Shown here: positions 24,764 through 32,111 of the stretch, in pieces
Position numbering within the stretch: position 1 is the first letter of the stretch
Layout: the number at the start of each line of letters is the position of its first letter
Source: Ascidiaceihabitans sp023955215
GTDB taxonomy: Bacteria; Pseudomonadota; Alphaproteobacteria; Rhodobacterales; Rhodobacteraceae
Assembly: GCA_943788345.1 (NCBI GenBank)
Contig: CALSPX010000011.1
Location: 186,001-250,000 of the forward strand
DNA: 64,000 nt
Reading direction: 5' to 3'
Position numbers and translations under genes: made by a program
Notes under the pieces: generated by a model
What the model was told of the DNA's origin: nothing
Seen by the model: the letters and a program-made list of their open reading frames with translations, nothing else
The model's database searches: none

Positions 24764-26408
24764 ATACCAAACGTGAGTTTTCTTTCGCGGCCCGTACAAA
24801 GTCCTTGAACAAGGGGTGTGGGGCGAAGGGTTTGGATTTAAGTTCTGGGTGGAACTGCACACCAATGAACCATGGGTGGTCTGGCCACTCGATGATTTCT
24901 GGCAGCGATCCATCTGGTGACATGCCTGAGAATACCATGCCCGCATCTTCTAGCTGTTTGCGGTATTTCACATCCACCTCATAGCGGTGACGGTGGCGTT
25001 CATCGATAGATGTGGTGCCGTAGATTTCGGCGACCTTGCTGCCCTCAACAAGCGTGGCGTCATAGGCGCCAAGGCGCATGGTACCACCTTTGTCGTCGCC
25101 GACTTTGCGGCTGACTTTGGCGTTGCCCTGCACCCATTCTTTGAGGTGGTAAACCACTGGCTCAAAGCGTTTGTTGCCTGCTTCGTGGTCGAATTCTTCG
25201 GAACCGGCTGAAGTGATGCCTGCCACGTTGCGCGCAGCCTCGATCACGGCCATTTGCATGCCCAGACAGATACCGAAATACGGGATGTTACGTTCACGGG
25301 CAAATTGCGCCGCTTTGATTTTGCCCTCAGTTCCGCGTTCACCAAAGCCACCAGGGACTAGGATCGCGTGGAACCCTTCGAGGTGCGGTGCGACGTCTTC
25401 GGATTTGTCAAACACCTCGGCGTCGACCCATTTCACGTTGACCTTAACGCGATTGGCCATACCACCGTGTGTCAGCGCCTCTTTGAAGGACTTATAGGCG
25501 TCTTCAAGTTGGGTGTATTTACCAACGATTGCGATTGTCACTTCGCCCTCTGGCTGGTTCACGCGCTGGGATACATCGCGCCAAACTGTCAGGTCAGGTT
25601 TGGGGGCAGGGGAGATATCAAAGGCATCCAGCACAGCCTGATCCAGCCCTTGGGCGTGATAGGCAAGCGGCGCGTCATAGATGGTATCAAGGTCATAGGC
25701 GGCCACAACGGCCTCTTTGCGGACGTTACAGAACAGCGCGATCTTCTCGCGTTCCTTTTCCGGAATGGGGTGTTCCGAACGGCAGACCAAAACGTCAGGT
25801 GCGATCCCGATGGATTGCAATTCCTTAACGGAGTGCTGTGTTGGTTTGGTTTTCAATTCACCAGAGGCCGCAAGGTATGGCAGCAATGTCAGGTGCATAA
25901 AGATGGATTGCCCGCGTGGCAGGTCGTGGTTGAACTGGCGGATCGCTTCAAAGAACGGCAGTCCTTCGATATCGCCCACAGTTCCGCCGATTTCGCACAG
26001 CATGAAGTCAACTTCGTCATTGCCTACGTGCAAGAATTCTTTGATTTCGTTGGTGACGTGGGGCACAACTTGGATCGTTTTACCCAAATAATCGCCACGG
26101 CGCTCTTTTTCCAAAACGGTAGAATAGATGCGGCCAGAGCTGACAGAGTCCGTGTTGCGCGCAGGAACACCAGTGAAGCGTTCGTAGTGGCCCAGATCAA
26201 GGTCGGTTTCTGCCCCATCATCGGTCACAAACACTTCGCCGTGTTCAAACGGGGACATCGTGCCCGGATCGACGTTTAAGTATGGATCAAGTTTGCGCAG
26301 ACGTACGGAAAAGCCGCGGGCTTGAAGCAGCGCACCAAGGGCAGCAGAGGCAAGGCCTTTGCCAAGTGAAGACACAACACCGCCGGTGATGAAAATATAG
26401 CGCGCCAT
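24762..26408 (-). CDS. pyrG: CTP synthase
   Basis: 548 residues. Makes CTP from UTP, ATP and glutamine. The N-terminal amidoligase domain opens YIFITGGVVSSLGKGLASA with the P-loop and includes the CEIGGTVGDIE motif; the C-terminal class I amidotransferase domain has GICLGMQM (catalytic Cys) and QFHPELKS (His-Glu). Length is normal for the family. The start is 162 bp after the secG stop, with a hairpin between them. Confidence 0.97.
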   Translation of the reverse strand: MARYIFITGGVVSSLGKGLASAALGALLQARGFSVRLRKLDPYLNVDPGTMSPFEHGEVFVTDDGAETDLDLGHYERFTGVPARNTDSVSSGRIYSTVLEKERRGDYLGKTIQVVPHVTNEIKEFLHVGNDEVDFMLCEIGGTVGDIEGLPFFEAIRQFNHDLPRGQSIFMHLTLLPYLAASGELKTKPTQHSVKELQSIGIAPDVLVCRSEHPIPEKEREKIALFCNVRKEAVVAAYDLDTIYDAPLAYHAQGLDQAVLDAFDISPAPKPDLTVWRDVSQRVNQPEGEVTIAIVGKYTQLEDAYKSFKEALTHGGMANRVKVNVKWVDAEVFDKSEDVAPHLEGFHAILVPGGFGERGTEGKIKAAQFARERNIPYFGICLGMQMAVIEAARNVAGITSAGSEEFDHEAGNKRFEPVVYHLKEWVQGNAKVSRKVGDDKGGTMRLGAYDATLVEGSKVAEIYGTTSIDERHRHRYEVDVKYRKQLEDAGMVFSGMSPDGSLPEIIEWPDHPWFIGVQFHPELKSKPFAPHPLFKDFVRAAKENSRLV

Positions 26409-26522
26409 TTAAGGACTCTCCCGTCGTATTATTGGGGTGTGATAGGCCACCAGAATCGCCTGTGAAATTCACAGTACCACGGGAGTTAAGCCTAACAGGA
26501 TTCGGGTGGATAAGGCAAGGGA

Positions 26523-26543
26523 CCCGCAACATGATGTTGCGGG
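26523..26543 (-). terminator. Stem-loop between secG and pyrG
   Basis: A perfect 9-bp stem (CCCGCAACA / TGTTGCGGG) with a three-base TGA loop 28 bp past the secG stop. There is only a weak T-tract, so it may attenuate rather than fully end transcription into pyrG. Confidence 0.5.
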
Positions 26544-26570
26544 AAATTCTGTTACCTCAAGGTATAGATA

Positions 26571-26936
26571 TTAGTCAGCAGATGGGACCAATGGAGCGTT
26601 TTCGCCTTCAGCTGGTGGTAGTAGACTACCGTCATCTGTTGGCAACGCGGCTGGCGTGCTGTTCTCAGTTGGCGCGGCACCACCTACGCGGTCCAAAACA
26701 GACGCGCCGGATGATTTTTGTGCTGCGATGATGGTCAATGAGATCGAAGTGATGATAAAACCAATGGCCAAGATCCATGTGACTTTGCCAAGTGCAGTCG
26801 CAGCAGAGCGTCCGCCTTGTGCGCCGCCACCGCCGCCGCCAATACCAAGGCCACCGCCTTCAGAACGTTGCATCAACACGATGGCGATAAGGCCAAGTGC
26901 GAGAATTAGGTGGATGATAAGAACAACGTTTTCCAT
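26571..26936 (-). CDS. secG: Protein translocase subunit SecG
   Basis: 121 residues. SecG joins SecYE in the inner membrane. Two helices are seen, ENVVLIIHLILALGLIAIVLM (about 2-22) and a second near 55-75, joined by the Gly-rich QRSEGGGLGIGGGGGG loop that is diagnostic. The C-terminal tail is longer than in E. coli SecG, rich in Ala/Pro/Glu, as in many alphaproteobacteria. The ATG at 26934-26936 has AGGT upstream; an earlier in-frame start would add eight unneeded residues. Confidence 0.93.
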   Translation of the reverse strand: MENVVLIIHLILALGLIAIVLMQRSEGGGLGIGGGGGGAQGGRSAATALGKVTWILAIGFIITSISLTIIAAQKSSGASVLDRVGGAAPTENSTPAALPTDDGSLLPPAEGENAPLVPSAD

Positions 26937-27085
26937 AGGTACCTGCAATGGTGTGATCACTTCGAGTGGTATCTAGGCAAGTTTAGGGGGCGGGGCAAGT
27001 GTAGCTGGAGTGCTAATTGTGAAATGACCGTATTTGTGACGCTAATGCGCTGGACAGAAGACAATACGCCTTGCATGATCCCAAA

Positions 27086-27703
27086 ATGCCTCATGACCAC
27101 GCTGATCACGATCACCCGCACACGTTGTTGCCTTCGGACCCTGCTTTGCGGGTGAAGGCGCTTGAAACTATCCTGACCCAGAAAGGGTTGATTGACCCTG
27201 CGGCCTTGGATGAAATTATCGAAACCTACGAGACCAAGATTGGGCCGCGCAACGGCGCCCATGTGGTTGCGAAGGCTTGGACCGACCCTGCCTTTAAGGC
27301 TGCATTGCTAAAGGATGCCACCGCTGCGGTGTCTGAGTTGGGGTATTACGGTCGCCAAGGCGAACATATGATCGTGGTTGAGAACACGGACGAGGTACAC
27401 AACATCGTCGTGTGCACATTGTGCAGCTGCTATCCGTGGCCGTTGCTGGGCATTCCGCCCACGTGGTACAAATCAGATGCCTACCGCGCCCGCGCTGTAC
27501 GTGAGCCGCGCAAAGTTTTGGCCGAATTTGGCTTGACCTTGCCCAGGGATATGGCGGTACGCGTTTGGGATTCTACGGCTGAGACCCGTTATCTGGTCCT
27601 GCCCCAACGTCCCAAGGGCACGGATGGAATGGACGAGGCCGCGTTGATGGACCTGATCAGCCGCGACAGTATGATCGGTACAGGATTGGCGAGCGCACCA
27701 TGA
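27086..27703 (+). CDS. nthA: Nitrile hydratase alpha subunit (cobalt type)
   Basis: 205 residues. Hydrates nitriles to amides as an alpha-beta dimer. The metal-binding claw is C110-T-L-C113-S-C115; Thr rather than Ser in VCTLCSC points to the cobalt type, whose two cysteines become sulfenic and sulfinic acids. VKALETILTQKGL near the start and WPLLGIPPTWYKS after the claw are family marks. The His/Asp-rich N-terminus (MPHDHADHDHPH) may help metal loading. The ATG at 27086 is chosen over a TTG at 27071. ATGA overlap with the beta gene. Confidence 0.93.
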   Translation: MPHDHADHDHPHTLLPSDPALRVKALETILTQKGLIDPAALDEIIETYETKIGPRNGAHVVAKAWTDPAFKAALLKDATAAVSELGYYGRQGEHMIVVENTDEVHNIVVCTLCSCYPWPLLGIPPTWYKSDAYRARAVREPRKVLAEFGLTLPRDMAVRVWDSTAETRYLVLPQRPKGTDGMDEAALMDLISRDSMIGTGLASAP

Positions 27704-28380
27704 GCCGCGTTCACGATATGGGGGGCCGCTTTGGCGATGGTGCCATTGTGCCAGAGGCCGAAGATGATCCCGTTTTCCACGAAGGCTGGCATGGGCGCGC
27801 ATTGGCTGTGACCTTGGCCGCAGGTGCTTTGGGCAAATGGAATATCGACATCAGCCGTCATGGCCGCGAATGCCTGCCGCCTGTCGATTATGCATCCATG
27901 TCTTATTACGAGAAATGGATGGCTGGATTGGCGGGTCTGTTGGTGGATGCCGAGGTGCTAACCCGCGAAGAGTTGGCACAGGGCTGTGCCATTGGATCAA
28001 GTGATCTCACGGCCAAGCGGATGGATGCGGATAAGGTTGCTGGAGTTCTGGCCTCTGGTGGTCCTGCGGATCGTCCCAGCGATGTGACTGTTGCCTATAG
28101 CGTTGGTGATATGGTTCGCACCCGCAAGATCAATGGCAATCGCCATGTGAATGGCGGGCATACGCGCCTGCCGTCTTATGCGGTTGGGGCCGTGGGCCGT
28201 ATCGTGATGATCCACGGCACACATATTTTGCCCGACAGCAGTGCGCACCGGTTGGGTGATGCCGCTGAACCACTTTACGCGGTTGCCTTTGCCGCGTCTG
28301 AATTGTGGGCAAACCCCGAGCACCCCAAAGACGAGGTCGTCTTGGATCTTTGGCAAAGCTATCTGAGTGCCGCCATATGA
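27700..28380 (+). CDS. nthB: Nitrile hydratase beta subunit
   Basis: 226 residues. Begins MSRVHDMGGRFGDGAI, the characteristic beta-subunit N-terminus, followed by FHEGWHGRALAVTLA and the central YYEKWMAGL. The C-terminal part is an SH3-like barrel (FAVGDMVRT-type segment, here YSVGDMVRTRKING, and YAVAFAASELW). It pairs with the alpha subunit and helps place the metal site. It overlaps the alpha gene and the accessory gene by ATGA, forming a three-gene operon. Confidence 0.93.
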   Translation: MSRVHDMGGRFGDGAIVPEAEDDPVFHEGWHGRALAVTLAAGALGKWNIDISRHGRECLPPVDYASMSYYEKWMAGLAGLLVDAEVLTREELAQGCAIGSSDLTAKRMDADKVAGVLASGGPADRPSDVTVAYSVGDMVRTRKINGNRHVNGGHTRLPSYAVGAVGRIVMIHGTHILPDSSAHRLGDAAEPLYAVAFAASELWANPEHPKDEVVLDLWQSYLSAAI

Positions 28381-28688
28381 GCGCCCCTGAACCCGTATTT
28401 GAGGCCCCGTGGCACGCGCAGTTGTTTGCGCTGACGGTTCACCTGAATGAGGCCGGGCGTTTTGCGTGGCCTGATTGGGCGGATCGCGTTAGCGCGACCT
28501 TGAAACGTCACGGTGTGGATAAAGACCTGAACGGTGGCGACGATTACTTTAACGCATGGCTTGAGACGTTAGAGGCGTATTTGTCCGAGACAGGGGCCGC
28601 GTTGCCACAAGATGTCGCGCAAATGCGTGATGCGTGGGAGCAGGCCTATCTGTCTACGCCTCACGGTGAACCGGTTTCACTGGGATAA
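28377..28688 (+). CDS. Nitrile hydratase accessory protein
   Basis: 103 residues, similar in pattern to the N-terminal region of the beta subunit (FEAPWHAQLFALTVHLNEAGRFAWPDWADRVS), as in cobalt nitrile hydratase activators that swap with alpha during metal insertion. The ATG at 28377 is fixed by the ATGA overlap. It has a DDYFNAWLETLE helix typical of the family. No amidase or regulator gene follows. Confidence 0.85.
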   Translation: MSAPEPVFEAPWHAQLFALTVHLNEAGRFAWPDWADRVSATLKRHGVDKDLNGGDDYFNAWLETLEAYLSETGAALPQDVAQMRDAWEQAYLSTPHGEPVSLG

Positions 28689-28693
28689 CGCCC

Positions 28694-29089
28694 CTAGCTG
28701 TCCACATCATCCATGTCTGCCTGCCCTGAGAGGGCGCGACGCACGTGGCTCCAACTAAGGCCAACCCCCAAGACGAGGGAGAGGGCCAATAAGCCCAGCC
28801 ACACGTTCAGCCCTGTGTTGTCGAGGCTAAGGACGCCAAAATCATAGAGCACCCATAACAAGGCCCCAACAAGGGCGAGCACCAGCAACATGCCAAAGCC
28901 GCCAATTGAGCGCAGCGTGGCCCGCAAATAGATGATGTAGCCGATCAACAGCAGCAAACCCGCCAGAACCATCAGTGAAACGGGACGTTCGCCCTGTGTC
29001 ATCACCCATTTCACATAATTAAATGATGTCGGATTATAGGTCGCTGCAAGTAGTGCAAAAGCCGTAAGCCATGGTAAAACAAACCACAT
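28694..29089 (-). CDS. Small membrane protein, four predicted helices (DUF6524-like)
   Basis: 131 residues with four hydrophobic segments: about 1-16, 36-55, 65-85 and 95-110, short hydrophilic links and an acidic C-terminus. FALLAATYNPTSFNYVKW after the first helix is a distinctive motif seen in Rhodobacterales proteins of unknown function. I name the DUF tentatively. Its stop is 5 bp from the nitrile hydratase accessory stop (convergent) and it is divergent from purA. Confidence 0.65.
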   Translation of the reverse strand: MWFVLPWLTAFALLAATYNPTSFNYVKWVMTQGERPVSLMVLAGLLLLIGYIIYLRATLRSIGGFGMLLVLALVGALLWVLYDFGVLSLDNTGLNVWLGLLALSLVLGVGLSWSHVRRALSGQADMDDVDS

Positions 29090-29220
29090 TCAACACATTC
29101 CTCAAATCGCTTTATGGTGAAATGAACATCATGGATTGAAGAGAAACACAAGAATCGGGTTTCACCCAAGCCAACTGCCGTCTATATGGTCGCGGGTTTG
29201 CATGAAAAAAGGACCGCATC

Positions 29221-30516
29221 ATGGCCAATGTAGTAGTTGTCGGAGCTCAATGGGGCGACGAAGGAAAAGGCAAGATCGTCGATTGGCTTTCTGAACGCGC
29301 TGATGTCATCGCGCGTTTTCAGGGCGGTCACAATGCAGGGCATACCTTGGTCATTGATGGTAAGGTTTACAAACTGCACGCGCTGCCATCTGGCGTGGTG
29401 CGTGGCGGTAAGTTGTCCGTCATTGGCAACGGGGTTGTTTTGGACCCATGGCACCTGATGAAAGAGATCGCGACGGTCGAAGCACAGGGCGTTGTGATTA
29501 ACCCAGAAAACCTAATGATTGCGGAAAACACGCCGCTGATCCTCCCGATCCATGGTGAGTTGGATCGCGTGCGTGAAGAGGCCGCATCAAAAGGCACCAA
29601 GATTGGTACGACTGGTCGCGGTATTGGCCCAGCCTATGAAGACAAAGTGGGTCGCCGTGCGATCCGCGTTGCCGATTTGGCGGATGCAGCGACTTTGGAG
29701 GCGCGTGTTGATCGTGCATTGCAGCACCACAACCCACTGCGCAGAGGTCTAGGGGTCGAAGAAATCGACCGCGACGCGTTGTTGGCGCAGTTGCAAGAAA
29801 TTGCACCAAAGATTTTGCCTTATGCGGCACCTGTTTGGAAAGTTTTGGCTGAAAAGCGCAAAGCCGGTAAACGGATTTTGTTTGAAGGTGCGCAGGGCGC
29901 ATTGCTGGATATCGATTTTGGGACCTACCCGTTTGTCACCAGCTCCAATGTGATTGCAGGGCAGGCGGCCACGGGCGTTGGCCTTGGCCCGACAGCGATC
30001 GATTACGTGCTGGGCATCGTGAAAGCCTATACAACCCGCGTGGGTGAAGGGCCTTTCCCGACTGAATTGGAAGACGCGGATGGTCAACGCCTTGGCGAAC
30101 GCGGTCATGAATTTGGCACCACGACGGGCCGCAAACGTCGTTGTGGTTGGTTTGATGCCGCATTGTTGCGCCAGACATGTGCGACCTCTGGTATTACAGG
30201 CATCTGTTTGACAAAGCTGGACGTTTTGGACGGTTTTGATACGCTGAAAATTTGTGTTGGGTATGATTTGGACGGTGAGCGTCTGGATTATTTGCCAACT
30301 GCGGCGGATGCACAGGCGCGTTGCAAACCTATCTATGAAGAAATGGATGGGTGGTCTGAAAGCACTGAGGGCGCACGCTCTTGGGCGCAGCTTCCTGCGC
30401 AGGCAATCAAATATGTGCGTCGTGTCGAAGAACTTATCGAATGTCCGGTTGCGTTGGTATCCACATCGCCAGAGCGCGAAGATACGATCCTTGTCACTGA
30501 CCCGTTTGCTGACTGA
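29221..30516 (+). CDS. purA: Adenylosuccinate synthase
   Basis: 431 residues. Joins IMP and aspartate with GTP in AMP synthesis. GAQWGDEGKGKIVDWL is the N-terminal GTP/IMP loop, GHNAGHT the next active-site loop, GTTGRGIGPAYEDK the IMP segment and TTGRKRRCGWFD the aspartate-binding loop. Length matches the family. It is coupled by TGATG to the small membrane gene that follows. Confidence 0.97.
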   Translation: MANVVVVGAQWGDEGKGKIVDWLSERADVIARFQGGHNAGHTLVIDGKVYKLHALPSGVVRGGKLSVIGNGVVLDPWHLMKEIATVEAQGVVINPENLMIAENTPLILPIHGELDRVREEAASKGTKIGTTGRGIGPAYEDKVGRRAIRVADLADAATLEARVDRALQHHNPLRRGLGVEEIDRDALLAQLQEIAPKILPYAAPVWKVLAEKRKAGKRILFEGAQGALLDIDFGTYPFVTSSNVIAGQAATGVGLGPTAIDYVLGIVKAYTTRVGEGPFPTELEDADGQRLGERGHEFGTTTGRKRRCGWFDAALLRQTCATSGITGICLTKLDVLDGFDTLKICVGYDLDGERLDYLPTAADAQARCKPIYEEMDGWSESTEGARSWAQLPAQAIKYVRRVEELIECPVALVSTSPEREDTILVTDPFAD

Positions 30517-30740
30517 TGGCGCTTAGCTACAAAGCACGTCGCCGCTGGTCTTTGGTGGTCCTTTTCCTAGGACTGCCAGCCTACATCATCATGGCTGTAT
30601 GGCTGATGTCGTTCTTTGAAGAACGCCCCAGCACCTTGGTCGAGGTCTTGATTTATCTTGGTCTTGGGGTGTTATGGGCCTTCCCATTGAAGGCGATCTT
30701 TAAGGGCGTGGGGCAGGCTGATCCTGATCAGCGCGACTAA
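30516..30740 (+). CDS. DUF2842 small membrane protein
   Basis: 74 residues, two membrane helices (about 12-31 and 41-58) with a basic N-terminus YKARRRW, matching DUF2842. Function unknown. It starts in a TGATG overlap with purA. Its last 41 bp overlap the convergent MFS gene on the other strand. Confidence 0.8.
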   Translation: MALSYKARRRWSLVVLFLGLPAYIIMAVWLMSFFEERPSTLVEVLIYLGLGVLWAFPLKAIFKGVGQADPDQRD

Positions 30741-31980
30741 ATCCACGGCCTAAGGCCCGCCATCCGATTATTCCCAAGACCAATGCCGCTGCACTTGCTG
30801 TGAAAATCGGCAGGTTCAGCGCATTGCTGCGTCCGATGATCGGTTCGCCGTAACGCACGATCAGGCCTGATAAGATCAGGCCCAAGGGCATCATTCCCCA
30901 TGCGAGCAGGCGATAAAGGCTGTTGACCCGTCCCAACATCGCGTCTGGAATTGTGCGTTGGCGGTAAGAGACGGAGACCGTGTTCCATGTCAGCCCCGCG
31001 AATTGAGACAGGCCGATTGCGCAGGTAAGCGTAATCCAATTCGGCGCAAGTGCCATGACTAAATAGATGGGTGCTGATACGGCAAGGCTGATTTGCACAG
31101 TAAGCTTGGGGCCTAGGCGGTTTACAATCCGCTCTGCCACAAAGCCTGCACAGACACCGCCGAATGCGCCGCCGACCAAAAGCAGGCCATACGCGGTTGC
31201 CCCGAAGTTCAGGTTCTCTTGGACGTGCAGCACGAGCGCAATGGCTGACATTTGAAAAAGTAGGTTCCAGAAACCTGTGAGCAAAGCCAAGGTGCGCAAA
31301 AGGGGGGAGGACTTGAGGAAGTGATATGCCTCTCGCAATTCGCCCTTCCAATTTGGTGCCGTATTGGCGGGTTTCGGTTTAAAGCTGCCTTTGAGGGAGA
31401 TGACGCAGACCAAGGCGACCGCGTAGGCGATGCTGTTCAGCGCAAAGGGTGCGGGGGCGAAGGCCGCGATCAGGAAGGCACCGACCGCGGGGCCGACAAG
31501 GGAGTTACCGATCAATTCCACGCTCCACAATCGCCCGTTGGCCCGTTCCAGAGCAGAGTGTTCTACCAGACTTGGCAGCATGGTTTGTGCGGCGTTGTCG
31601 CGGAACACTTCTGTGCCACCGACCAAAAGGGCTGTGAACATAAGCACATAGAAGACTGTAGGCTGGGCAAGGCCGGTTTTGGGAGCATCCGCAAGCGGCA
31701 GGGCCTGCCAGATCACTATGGTGGCGATGGCGAAGGCCACGGCCCGAATGACATCCATCCACATGATCAGTTTTCGCCGGTCAACGCGGTCCGTAATGAT
31801 GCCTGCAGGAATGGCAAAGATGAACCACGGCAGGCGCAGGGCCACTGGCATCAACGCAATCAGGAATGGATCACGGGTAAGAAGCGAGGCCATCCATGCC
31901 CACGCAACAACAGCGATCCCATCGGCCAGATTGGTCAGACCGGAAGCCGCGACAAAGCGATTGAAGGATTGGTTGGACAC
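30700..31980 (-). CDS. MFS transporter (EntS/MFS_3-like exporter)
   Basis: 426 residues, about 12 membrane helices. PAGIITDRVDRRKLIMWMD between helices two and three is the MFS signature loop, and DNAAQTMLPSLVEHSALERANG and AMLGRVNSLYRLLAWG are marks of the EntS-type branch, which exports siderophores or drugs. The substrate is unknown and no siderophore genes are nearby. Its 3' end overlaps DUF2842 by 41 bp on the opposite strand. Confidence 0.83.
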   Translation of the reverse strand: MSNQSFNRFVAASGLTNLADGIAVVAWAWMASLLTRDPFLIALMPVALRLPWFIFAIPAGIITDRVDRRKLIMWMDVIRAVAFAIATIVIWQALPLADAPKTGLAQPTVFYVLMFTALLVGGTEVFRDNAAQTMLPSLVEHSALERANGRLWSVELIGNSLVGPAVGAFLIAAFAPAPFALNSIAYAVALVCVISLKGSFKPKPANTAPNWKGELREAYHFLKSSPLLRTLALLTGFWNLLFQMSAIALVLHVQENLNFGATAYGLLLVGGAFGGVCAGFVAERIVNRLGPKLTVQISLAVSAPIYLVMALAPNWITLTCAIGLSQFAGLTWNTVSVSYRQRTIPDAMLGRVNSLYRLLAWGMMPLGLILSGLIVRYGEPIIGRSNALNLPIFTASAAALVLGIIGWRALGRGFSRADQDQPAPRP

Positions 31981-32064
31981 CGGTGCACTCCTGCGGTCAT
32001 TGGTCTTGAGTGTGAGTCGATGCGCGATACAAGGTCAAGTTGAAAATTGGCAGGCAAACGAAAG

Positions 32065-32090
32065 AGGGCGGCACCTGATGGTACCGCCCT
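32065..32090 (-). terminator. Terminator for the 32112-34136 gene
   Basis: A 7-bp stem (AGGGCGG / CCGCCCT, 32065-32071 with 32084-32090) extended after one mismatch by ACC/GGT around a TGAT loop. It is 21 bp beyond the stop of the acidic protein gene and is followed on that strand by a loose TCTTTCGTTT. Confidence 0.65.
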
Positions 32091-32111
32091 ATTTGAAATA
32101 TGGTTTTTAGA

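Noticed and set aside
25368..26279. A 303-codon open frame on the plus strand across pyrG
   Set aside because: It lies wholly antisense to pyrG, which is a clear CTP synthase; its own translation has no family pattern.
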